Shown piece by piece: positions 24,801 through 36,800 of a stretch of 64,000 bases of DNA. Every line of letters starts with the position of its first letter. Position 1 is the stretch's first letter. Made by a program: the position numbers and the translations under genes. The stretch comes from Micromussa lordhowensis (taxonomy: Eukaryota > Cnidaria > Anthozoa > Scleractinia > Lobophylliidae), in assembly GCA_964020085.1 (NCBI GenBank), contig OZ026605.1, positions 14,294,048-14,358,047 of the forward strand, read 5' to 3'. A model generated the notes under the pieces. It searched no databases and was not told the origin of the DNA. It worked only from the letters and a program-made list of their open reading frames with translations.

Positions 24801-27800
24801 TGCGCGAGTTTCCTCAGTCCATCCTTCGCGAGAAAGATGGATTTAATAAATATGTAATGACAGACGTTTGCTTTCCCAAGAGCAGGATCACTTTTTCATA
24901 CATCTCTGAATTGCTGTTTTTTTTTATCTCCAAGATACTTGTTTAATCAGCAGACTTTTCATATTGAACCATTTTGGCAGCCATGAATGCACCATCACAT
25001 GAACAAGACGAAACATTGGGATTGTTGACACCAAAGAAATGTTTAAATATTGCTTTTAATTAAATTGTTATCATATTTGAAATATTAGTGCTGTAACAGG
25101 AGACCAAGTTGCCTACAAACGATCAACACATGAGCCGAGAACGTTAAACCAACACAATGAAAGGCAAATATTGACGATGGAAACGGGTCAATTAACAACT
25201 GAAACCTGGTAGGACTCGAGCAGTGCGCAGCTTTCGTCGAGAATCGTCGAACGAAAGGCGACTGAAAATGCCAGATGGCTTTAAGGCCTTTTCGAAACGT
25301 GACAGACAAATGAGGCTCAGTTCTCGGTTCCGTCTTGTCTTTTCGCGCAATACATCCAGCGTCAAAGAACATTATGATCAACGCTTAGATTCTCCATACA
25401 ATATCAATAAGGAAAAGAGAATCATCACTCAACTGGAAGAAATTGTCCTGATGAATCATCAAATTCTCAGAAGTGACAAGTAAATAACAGTGTGGTTGTT
25501 GGTAGGGAGAATTCAGATTGGGAACCAAGGATCGTTAGAAATCGCCATTTCGACAACACCCACAGTACCACGCCCCCGCCCCCCCCCCCCAAAAAAAAAA
25601 ACAAGACACAAACAAAAACAAGTGGAAAGCGTACAAATCCAAACCAAACCATTGTTGGGGTAGAAATTTTAGCATCGGGGAACCGGCATAGGCAAAAACA
25701 ACAGGATTAAAATATGCGTCAGGATAAAGAAAGAAACACAACAAACTTGTTAAAATCATAATTAAAGGCTTATCGTGATGCTGTCGTGATACTACCGTGT
25801 CAGGCTTTTTCCTGCCTGATACTGGGCCTGAAAAACCGTGACACAGGCTACCACAGGGTCATGAAAAAGGTAACATAATCACCTTTGTGCTTTTAGCTGA
25901 CTTCAATCCAGAGCCCTGACTCAAGGTCCTCAGTAAAGGCTCCTCAGCGGGCTCCCTATCAGGATGTTCGAGGTACTCCTTGGTTCTGAATGAGAGCCTT
26001 ATTTCCTCTAAACAGTGCATTAGTTCATATGTCTGTGAGCTGGAAAAGATGATCTGGACAAGGAAGGGAGAACAAGTCAATAAAGTGTAAACAGGATGAC
26101 CACCTTACAAAATTCTCCTAACTTTCTATAAATATCCTTGGAAGAATTTGACCTTCGATCAAAAGCTACAGATGCCCTTAGGCTCGTGAAGACAATCTTT
26201 AAATGTTATTTAATGGGTGGAGGATAATGAAGTCTATTGCGCTCCTCCCATTAACCTTCTTGGAAGTCACGCAACGTTTCTTCTTAGTGAATCACTGCGT
26301 CACGACTCACGCAACGTGTAGAGATACGAAATCGTTCAGCCTAACTAACTACTAGTGGTCCCAAACGTTTGCTTTTTCGCCTATTTATTTGTATACTCTT
26401 TTGAATCCTATTTCAACTTTACTCTACGACAGTAGCGAGATGGGTAGTTAAACAAATGTTTACTAAGGTGCTATTAGCTTGAGCACGTGTTGCTAACCTC
26501 TTTATGTTCCAACAGAGGTAAAGTGTCCGTTAAAAGCGTCAACCACAACCTGAAAATCACAGCAAATAAAACACTGCATTAGACTGACTGTCCTGTCCAC
26601 TGTCACAGGGGTGGTGAGGGGTGGCTAATTGCACAGGGTCCGGGCTCATTCCATAGGGGAGGTGAGAGGATGAAGCCTTGCACTGAGCGTGTTTTCTAAC
26701 ACGGTCTCTTGCTTAAAAGCAATAATGATCACAAATGAATAAACCGCCCAGAAGTCGTGACATTTCCCGCAGATGACGTAAACCGATAGGAGTGGATTGA
26801 AGGGCGCAAAGGCGTGAACGAAATCGATTCACATTCCGTAAAAACTAGATACTATACAACCACTAGATTCCTAAACATATCACGTATATTTACTTAGGTC
26901 TGTCTGAACGCAAAGTTGTGAAACTCTGTCTTAGTGAGCCGGAAAGTACACTTTGACACTAAATATCATCAAGTTTCAAAATTCTGAATCAAGATCTCAC
27001 TGTTCGCAAGTCAAATAACCAATAAAGAATCATGAAAACATTATTTTTCTTTGGTTTAAATCATGGGAAAGCCTTCAGTGTGTGAGGTCCAATGCAAAAC
27101 ATAACAGATATGCCCGGATTAAACTTAAATCCCACAAATCCGCTGCAAATTGGAATCGCATTTAGGATTTGGTCAGAATAGAATCCAGGAAAGAAATGCA
27201 AATCTGCATGATTGTGTGAATCCAGATCACAATTCCCTTACTGACTACATAAGCTCAATACGACCTCCAAACAAGATCCAGGATTCCTCGCAAACGAATA
27301 CGTCACGAGAAAGGTTATCAAAACCACAGGCAATGGACTGGTTTTCAAATTGTCCTCTCTCTAAATCCCTCACGAAATAGTCTACTTTCTCCCCATTTTT
27401 AACCTCGCATTAAGAACATCAAGTCTACCTCATTGCATCAGCCTGACCCCAAACTCTGGATGAGCGGAGTAAAGAAGTGCAATGTACATTACATGACAAG
27501 AAAATATATCTTTGAATTCAAATGAATGAAGACAGAACAAATATCACCTTCATAACGTTCTCGTTTAAATTGACCGAAAGTGACAGAAAGCAAGTGTTTT
27601 TTTTCAGTCAATCCCGTCTCAGTTTTAACGCTCTTTACTAATTCAGCCCATTATTTGGAATTTCATTAGACTTTAAGACCATTCTGTATCACTGGAACCG
27701 TGTAATTTTCCTGATCAAGGTCTTTCAATGAACCGGTCCACAAGAGCCTCGGGGCATTTCTTGGAGAAAACGACACGAAACACTTCACCCAGCTAGAGCA

Positions 27801-30800
27801 ATTAATCAATAATTGCTTCCTGAAAAACAACAAAACCACCACCATTTCAAGTCCAATATCTTTAATGCAGCATCGCGTGCCTGCCGTTAGCTTTGTTTTC
27901 CTTCGCCGCAAGAGACAATATCGACACAAACCTTAAACTATAACCTCTGTCGTTCACAAAAGCTCAGTCAAGGATTTCACACGCCCGTTTTACGGTACTG
28001 TAAATTACACAGTAGCCTAATCCAAGGCAATGCCAATTAACTTTAGGCCTCAATGGTTTGAAAATTAAACGTCTGCTTCTGAACGACCGCAGAAAGTCGT
28101 TTGCGTGCTCGATTGAAAGCCAGCGCCGCCTAAAAATCGCCTCAAGGAATAACACACTCAAGATTTCATTTAAATGCGGATGGTTATTTTTAATGGTCGC
28201 TTAGAAGGCGGGCTAGCGGAGGTCATGGGCGGTCAGTGTGTATGCTAAACTGTTGTCTTTCTCCCTCTGCATTGTCGGAAAGAAAAACACACTTACAGTG
28301 GGAGTGAAAAGCAAATCAAAGGAAAAAGCACTTTATCCCATGAAAGCAATTTAGTTAACAAGGCAACGCGTGTTTTCGTGACACGGCGGTAGTTCTCAAA
28401 GGTGAATTAGCGGAATATAAGAGATGTCGTGATACGAGCGCCAAATATTAATGACTGCGGCGGCATGACAGACCATTACGCTGCATTTTAATCTCCGTGA
28501 ACGGGCGGTGGGATCGACTTCCTGGTGAAAAATTATTTCCACGGCACTTATAACTGAATTAATATCAATTATTTTTTGATGATGGAGGAACACTCTCGAA
28601 TTCTCAACCTATTTGAACAGCTTCTTGTAGCATCACAAATTCCACAAAAACGAAGAAACAGAACACGTCGTATGAAGATCCGTCGCACGCGATATAGCTT
28701 TCAATTGTACGTGAGTTGGGTTTGTTGTTAGTTCTTGGCTCGTATTCCGCTTAACCTCACTCCGGAAAAAACCAACATTTCCAAATTCCAATTCGATCGG
28801 GACAGGACAGAGGGTCCGTATGAAAACCAGGGGGCTGATCTGGCCTGCTCTCTAAATATTATAATCTATTTTTTGTTCATTTAATTCCAACTGTCAAGTC
28901 GAGTGAACTTTGTTTCTTTCTTGTTGTATATTTCTTAAATTTCGTCGAGTTTCCTCTTCATACAAACGAAGGGAAGTTCACAAGATGTTTTTTGTTTCCT
29001 ATGCAGTTTATATTGTCATTCAATAATATATAGACCGGATGCATTTCTCGTGTTTCCATAGAATGTTAGATACATGAGTGAAAGTTTCCGAGTGCACAAG
29101 AAATGATTAAATATCGAATGTTTTGAGGACGAGCTCCTCAAACTGTCAGAAGTGTTTATTATCCACAGGGCCTTGCCGTGGTAAAAAGGAACAAGCATAA
29201 GTCAGTTCACAATCCAATTTTTAAAGAGTAGCCCAGCCAATAACAGACTCCAAAATTTGTAATATATATATAAATATTTGTTCCCGACTTAGGGCCCAAA
29301 ACTACAGAAATGTTAAGCGATCAAGCGAGGTAAAAAGCAGACTGAAAAGGGCTTCAAGACTTGCAAGACAAAATGTTTCGGGTGTTGGCAGGAATAAAGT
29401 GAAGACAACGCCCTTCATCAGAAACTCGAGCACAGATGAAGACAGCTCTTGATTTGCAACCTCTAATAAGGACACCTCCAAATCAAACGCGATAATTTTC
29501 TTGAGGCCCGCGTTAGTCGACTTTAGTTGGTTCACAGTGAAATAAACCTCCTGCAAGGGTCCGTAAGTGAACAGGTAACGAAATCAAACTGCACTATTAG
29601 ACTATCCAAGGATCTCTGCTATTCGCTTACGGGAAGTTTGACCATAGTTTGATGAAGCCGATTCACGGTAATCCGATCCAGGATTAACAGCCAAAATCTG
29701 AACAGAAGTTTCAATGAAAGCCGGCATTTTTCACTGCTAACACTTTGCGCTGTTTGTGAAAACTCAAGGACAAAGAAAATAAATAGTTCGGAGAACCTCA
29801 CTGAAAGAAATACAAAACTGAAATTCTACTTGACGCTAAGCCTATATTAGCTTAATCTTACTTTGAGCAGCCAAATCTAGCTGAATAGCTTACTGGAAGA
29901 TCGTAACGGAACATTCTCCAAACCTAATCTCACATTCGAGTCTTTTATGGCAGGATATATTTTGGTCACATTATAACGTCACTGGTGCAATTTTAACATG
30001 TTTTAATGTCGCCATGAGCTAAGCTGACCGCTACGTATCAATCAAAGCCTGGCTACAGGTATTGTAATTTCCCGGCTTTCTCGACCGTTTTATTTACATT
30101 TCGTCTTTCTAATTCTTAAGTAGGATAAAAATAAATATAATATACTCCCATGGAATACCACACGTGAGGTGCGTTTCTGGAATGTTAGATAGTCTGCGCC
30201 CACGGAGACTTGTTCATGTCGTGATAAAATACCTCGAGGTTGGTTTTTTTCTTTTTTTTTTTTGATGTGCGAAATAAAAAGAAAAAAGTTCACTGAACAC
30301 TGATATTCACGAGGGTTTGTGTTCGCAGCGAATGGGGTTGTTTTGCATACCTGGTATGTAAAAACTTCCCCACTGCTTAACCTTCGAACGCTTCTCGCTT
30401 AGTGCTACAAATCTGAAATGTAAGTATTCCGCTATTTTTTTTAAGGTGGTCTCATCAATGTCCAAGGGAAGTATCGAGAGTAGAACTGAGCACGTCAAGG
30501 TGGTCTATACCTAATGCCACAAGGCGACAAGGGCAGGATAATATGAAAGATGATGAGTCGTGCCTTATTCCAGACTAAACACGAGACCAAATAAAAGAAA
30601 ATACCCTATCGGGTGAGACAATGCATATCCTGGGACCATCGTTCGGGCTCATTTTGTTTTTGGTTTTGGAGAAACAGGACTTCTTACATCAAACAAGAGC
30701 AAAACATTTCGGTATTTTTAAACAGACAGAGATAACTTCGGCGATAAATTTACAATACCCTCCCACCCACACTTCCAATACAACTGTTAGTCCATCGGTA

Positions 30801-33800
30801 ACTAAAACAGCACCAAATTAGCCAATAAAAAATTATTTTTATCCTTTCTAAATAAAATTGGAAATGCTGTTCTTTCAAACCATTTCCGTATAAACCAAAC
30901 AGCGCAGGAGTGCCTCCACTACACCATTGAAAAGATGAAGGGCGCAGGTAGAGATCAAGTTAATAAACGGATTACTCCCATGGCCAAAATTAGAACAATG
31001 TATTGTTTCATCCGCCTTGTTCCGATTTTAATACTTTCAAATTAGATTTATTCATTCATCTTCGGCCGGTATCCCGCCGGGCGGCAGAGTTCACGAACAC
31101 TCTCAGTATTCGGCTTTATGATTCCATGTGAAATGCTTGCATTGGATATCTTACAAGCAAAACAGCGAGCGGTTAAAAACCACGCGAGCCGAATATGATG
31201 AGAGAAATTCTGAACTAGCAGACGTGTCTTAGATTCTTCAATACACGACAAATATTTGGGCACGAGCAGAAACAAACTGTCAATATATGGATTTATGTAA
31301 GCTTCTTAAAAGCTTAAATTGTTTTCGGCAACTAAAAAAAACTTACTGAATTTCAGAGCTTACGAACCCGACCTTGACAAGGACAGTGTTTATACTCTGA
31401 TGAGTGAAACAATCAGCCTCCGGTAGCACTGGTTCCTTTACAGGGAAATTTCGATGTGTTTTTGTTAAGTTGAAGACAGGACAAGACTTTTTACAGCAAG
31501 CACTTGACTTGTTTCAAGACTACTGTTCAAAATCTTTCATTGATTTCTTGCATGTTTTTTTTGCATTGTTTTACAAAGTTGAAAGGTTGGAAGTCGGATT
31601 TTCTGTGAGTGGCAGCCGCGTCAAATTCACGCCAAACTGGCGCGTGCAAATGCTGATGGCTGATTGGCTAAAACACGTTTCGACCGCTTTGCAATCGTTA
31701 AGTACAAGAAATCCGTATATGTAAGTAATAACCAGGATTGCCAAAGAAAATCGGATTGGAATTTGGATTTCTTAATTCCAAAATGAAAGTCATTTATCCA
31801 TACACAGTCATTTAAATTCTGATGGAAGCTGAAGCGCAGTCAAGCACGTATATCTTCGAATCAGTACATTTCGACCTAACAGGCTCTCAGAAGAATCGAA
31901 AAAACTAGGTTTTCAATAATTCCTCTGCATACAGTATCGATCACTATACACTCGAAAAAGGTGCCACACACAGGAGTTATTAGCCCAGGTGACGCAAGAG
32001 CTGTAACAAAAGGCCCCTCCCTCTTAAGCCTCCCCTACCACTCTTCGTAGTTTTCCGCGAAGATTTGCTACAACTAGCACTTGTTTCGCCGACTACATTT
32101 GAGGGGAGAAACAATTAAAAGCCCAGAAACTAAACAAAATAAAAGGAAGAGGGGTAGTAGAAAAAAAGCAACGCCACACGTGGACCAACACACGAAGCAA
32201 TTTCTTTTGATTATCTCCTACTTAGATAATGACAAGTTGAGATGCTATAAGCCTTTAGGAAGAGCGGCTGCAGTTGCCGGGCAAAACATGGGTGGCATAA
32301 GCCGTAAAAACCAGGCACCGCATACCGCGTGAACCCTGAACTCTACCTGAAAGCAAATGGATCTGGTTTGACTGAAAAAAAGAAGAATCTAGTAGAGTAA
32401 ATGTGGAAATGTACTAACAACAACCGCGGAAAATAGAGCCGCGTTTTACTTGCTTCAAACACCGGCTGAGGGAATCATTGTTTTGGTTATACGAAGTATT
32501 CTTACCCCGCTGGGAGGTGCGACAAACAAAAGGAACACTAAGGAAGCGATTGGTTTTTTATTTACCTTTGTGGAGCAAGTTTTGAAGTCAGCAATGAAAT
32601 AAGAAGATGTCCAGCCTCTTGGAGCTTGCCCTCCTCGTACATTTTATGAAACTCCCTGTACTTTCCTGCAGTAACAAAATTAAAAAAAAAAATCAACAAT
32701 AATAAATCATGTATACCTGATTGGCAAACAACTACCGAAAGCTCTCCACGTGCCTGAAGGCAACACATTTTCAGGCCAGTGAAGGACAGGACATTGTACT
32801 TTATCTGGAAACACGGTTTATAACTTTTAGTCTTCCTTACCAAGAAACGTGAGTCGATCGCTGAGAAGCATTGCAGATCCAAGATTGTCAATCAAATCAA
32901 GGTTTGAGAAGCCACCGCTTTTGCAATATTCTGATAAAAACCTGTTGAGTAAGAAAAAAGAACAATTTAAGGTAACTATGCCGTTTCTGTATGAAGGGAA
33001 CTCTCGCACTATCTTTGACTGTTTCTAAATCATTAACCGCACGGCCACGGTTAAATAACACCTGGCCCTCCAAATCGGACTTTGTACACGGAGCTGCGGA
33101 GGCCATGATTGACTGGGGTTCATATTTTGACGAGACGCGGTGGCAAAATACCGATGGCTTGGCCTCATAAGGCGCCAAACCGTAGCAAAGGGTACCATTA
33201 GGTATTCACCGCCATAAATCCAGTCCGGTCATATCAGATCAGACCAGATCGCAGGACATTTGTACCGTAGACACGGCTTGTGACTGGCTCTGCGCTAAAG
33301 GGAAAAATCGAATATGCGAGCTAGCGGTCACTGAAGGCTTTTCAATAGCCCAAATAAATTTTTCTTCCATTTCATTCCTAGCCAAACGGTACATTTCAGT
33401 TAGCTGTAGTTCAGTCTAACGGCCATTCTCGATATAAGAACTCAACCCAACAACAAGGAGTTTGAATACACACCTTTCAGATATAAACGACGCAAATGTA
33501 GAATCCTACGATCACAATAATAAGAGTTAGAATTCACATCATTTATGTGTAAAGAGCGGTCTTCAATTGAGTATTGTGAAACCAAAGCCACACCAATTAC
33601 TTATCAATTAGACTACTCGGCCAATCTCAAACCGTGGTAAAACCAACATCAAAGTAATTGTCTGGTTACTTTCGACACTCATTGAAAAGCGCTCTATCTG
33701 CAGTACCTAATTGAATCATGCTTTAGCGTGCATCGCTGTGTTATGATGCAGGCAGGAAGCTTGGAGAGCGAGACGAAAGTTTCCTGAGTGTTCCCCCAAG

Positions 33801-36800
33801 TAACCTGATGATGCACAGTTAAAAGTGAGAATCAATTTCTTTATATCATTACCAATGGAAATGTCAAAGCTCACGCCACGAGCGTGATTGGATTTAGATT
33901 TATTACATTTACAAATTTTACAAAAAGAAATAGTGATTAAAAATTGGATTACGAGTCACGCCTACATATACTGAGTTAGCCTGTTCCAGGCTCTCGAGCG
34001 AAAACGAGCGAGAAAAACACGAGGGAGGACTCAGGCGAGGAGCGGCGGGAGAGCCTGTAAGACTTTCTTTAACGACCCTCTTCTGGTATAGCAGGAGCTG
34101 CTATACCCTCTAATTGATCACATTTTGAGTCCAGAGACCTGGCTATCAAGCTCTTGGAGAATGGAGTTGCGAGATGGTAAACTTTGATTGACAAGATATG
34201 AGGTAACCGCCGGAGTGTTGACAGTACTGTCAAAATCGACCAATCAGAGGGTATAGCAGCTCCTGCTATACCAGAAGAGGGTCGTTAAAGAAAGTCTTAC
34301 AGGCTCTCCCGCCGCTCCTCGCCTTAGTCCTCCCTCGCTTTTTTTCTCGCTCGTTTTCGCTCGTTCCCAACTACCGAGAGCCTGGAACAGGCTAATACTG
34401 AGTTCGATAGAGTGGCTTCGCTAACTCTGTTTGTAAGCTCGTTAACAGAGAAAAATAAATACAGTCGAACCTCCAGTTGCGACCACCTCTCCTCAGCGAC
34501 CAGTTTTCCAAAATACCAAAAGTTTCCATATCAAATAACTATATTTGGAGCCTCTGGTAAGCGCCACCTCTCGTAAGCGACCGCGACCATTTTTAGGGTT
34601 AAAAGTTTGAAATTTTCTATTGTTTTTTAACCTCTCGTAAGCGACCATTTGACAGACAATAGAGGAGAAATTGGATAACAAGGTGTTGTAACATTATCGC
34701 ATTCCTGGATAGTACAAGCGACGGAAATTTCTCAATGCGAAGTACCGGAGTATTTCTCAAAATTGACTTTTCACATGACCGTCTCTGCAGTTACTTTATG
34801 CTAAGGACGCCAAACTTTTACCCAGTATGGTCTAAGCCCTCGTACGCGACCCACCTAGGTTTGGCATTTGGGGGGTCGGTTACGGGAAGTTCGACTGCAT
34901 TCTTAGTTTATCACCATCATTTTTGAACAACGGCCCTCTCAACATGAATAAAATGTGTCACAGCCAAATGGGCGGGGTGGGGGAAAATTTGCTCAAGGAA
35001 TCGAATTTTAGCGATAATGTATGACGAGGTGCAGTAGAGCACAAAGGGCGAAACAAGAAATATCTTTTTGTTTTGTTAATTGGACCCAGCTGATTCATAG
35101 AGGACATTACAGGGCGGCGCGAAGGTACCAATTTTATTTTCGAGTGATAAAAAACAATATTTTACGAACGAGCACAGAGAGTGCATAAAACATTGTTTTC
35201 AACACGGGAAAATAAAATTCATATCTTCAATCCATCATGTCATTTTCTTTTATTACTGACATACTGACAAGAGAAGAACGAAAACGTAGATACGCAAATG
35301 GCAATGTGAAATACACCAAAACCATCTTTTGTGCAAGCTTGTGTGTTGTGATGTGAATGAGGTTACCATTTTGCAAGGTTCCGTTTTCGCTGTCCACGCT
35401 AATGCGATAGGACTCTATTTTCAAATGTCTCAACTCTGGACAGCGTTTTCGATAAAAGCAGTGCGCGTTTTCGATCGTCGTAGTGTTGACGGTCGGCGAA
35501 AATACAGCAAAAAGTGTGCGTTTTAAAAGGAAACGCATTAGCGTGGCCTCTTGTTTCCCCGGAAGGCGACTCAGAACGATTACTTCTGTTCTTTGTCTTC
35601 AGCAATAAATGAAATGTGGATGAAAGACCTTACCTTTGATCTGAGGCACCAAGCCAAGGCAGCGCCCAGTCTACCGCTCCTCATCGCCTTCATACTCAGC
35701 GTTTTACAAATAGATTGAGCTGGAAAGATATAAACAAATACCAAAAAGGTTATTCAAACTTTTCGCCACTTGGTTGTTTATCCCTCATTTTGCACGCTTT
35801 GCGGACCTATGGCATGCTCGATCGTCAAGCAAAGCGCTTCAGAAGGATTACGTTACAACCATGTTTGGAAAAAAGCTGCCTTCTTGCTTAAACCTCACAA
35901 TCGCAAGGAAGTATTGATCACAAAACAGAACATTCCAGAGCGGAAAAACGTAATAAGCATGCGCGAGTTGTGGCTGCGCGACACCAAGTTTGAAAAAATG
36001 GGGGGAATTTTGCAGACTGTGTAGACAAAAAAAGTTTCGAAATTTAAATGCTTTCCCAATTTTCCCTTTACGCAGCAGCATTTTAACGTCACTAATAGAA
36101 AGCTGGCGTATTGTTTTCGTGGGGAATCTATTTTTCAGACAAAATTTACCTAAAGAAGGTTTCTGAACCCTTTATTTCCCCGCGGTATAGAAGAAAATTC
36201 GGTGCGAAGACATTTTTTTTTCCACAAACACTCTTTACATATTGCATCCACATAAGCAACCCACTAAATATATAAGCACGAGAGCCTCTCAGCAGGCTGG
36301 GGAGCCCTGTTTTCTTAACAATGACATTTCGAAAAAAATTCATGCTTGCCCAAGTATAAATGAATCAACCGAGCGACATTCTCGCGTACTTTATAAGCAG
36401 CCTGCCTGTTCTTTCCACCATTGCAGACCCATTGCAGTCTGCATTATTACCTGAGCCCGCCAGAAGGACTAGGCATGCGCAGAACCTCAGTGGGGGAGTG
36501 AGAATGATAGAGTGATTTCCAGCAGAAAACAAATACCATTTGAATTTGCAGTAGCTCGCTGTGCGAATCATTTCAGCCGGCAGTAATCATCAATCAATCC
36601 TCGGTTTCAACCTAACTGTGATGAATTAATTGCTGCAGTCATTCACAATAGCCCTTTTCACGGTTACTTTTTCTCATTTACATTACAATGTAATCCAACG
36701 TGTGTGCGAGGCAATTTCGGGCTAAAACTACAAAATAGCCCGAAATTGCCTCACTTACGTGCTAGATTATATTGTGATGCAAATGAGAAAAGTTAACCGT

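Larger units (their letters stand above)
18892..25882. other. NUP85 intron 24, 7.0 kb
   Basis: The largest intron, separating the final 27-codon exon from the rest of the gene. It holds a degenerate minisatellite-like stretch at 22.99-23.26 kb, a copy of a dispersed repeat at 24.29-24.48 kb and a C-run/A-run at 25.57-25.60 kb. No nested gene is convincing. Confidence 0.55.

Noticed and set aside
31404..31724. Plus-strand open frame of 106 codons in NUP85 intron 22
   Set aside because: Looks somewhat protein-like ([14 protein letters not shown]), but no family, start context or splice support. It may be chance or a very old transposon scrap.
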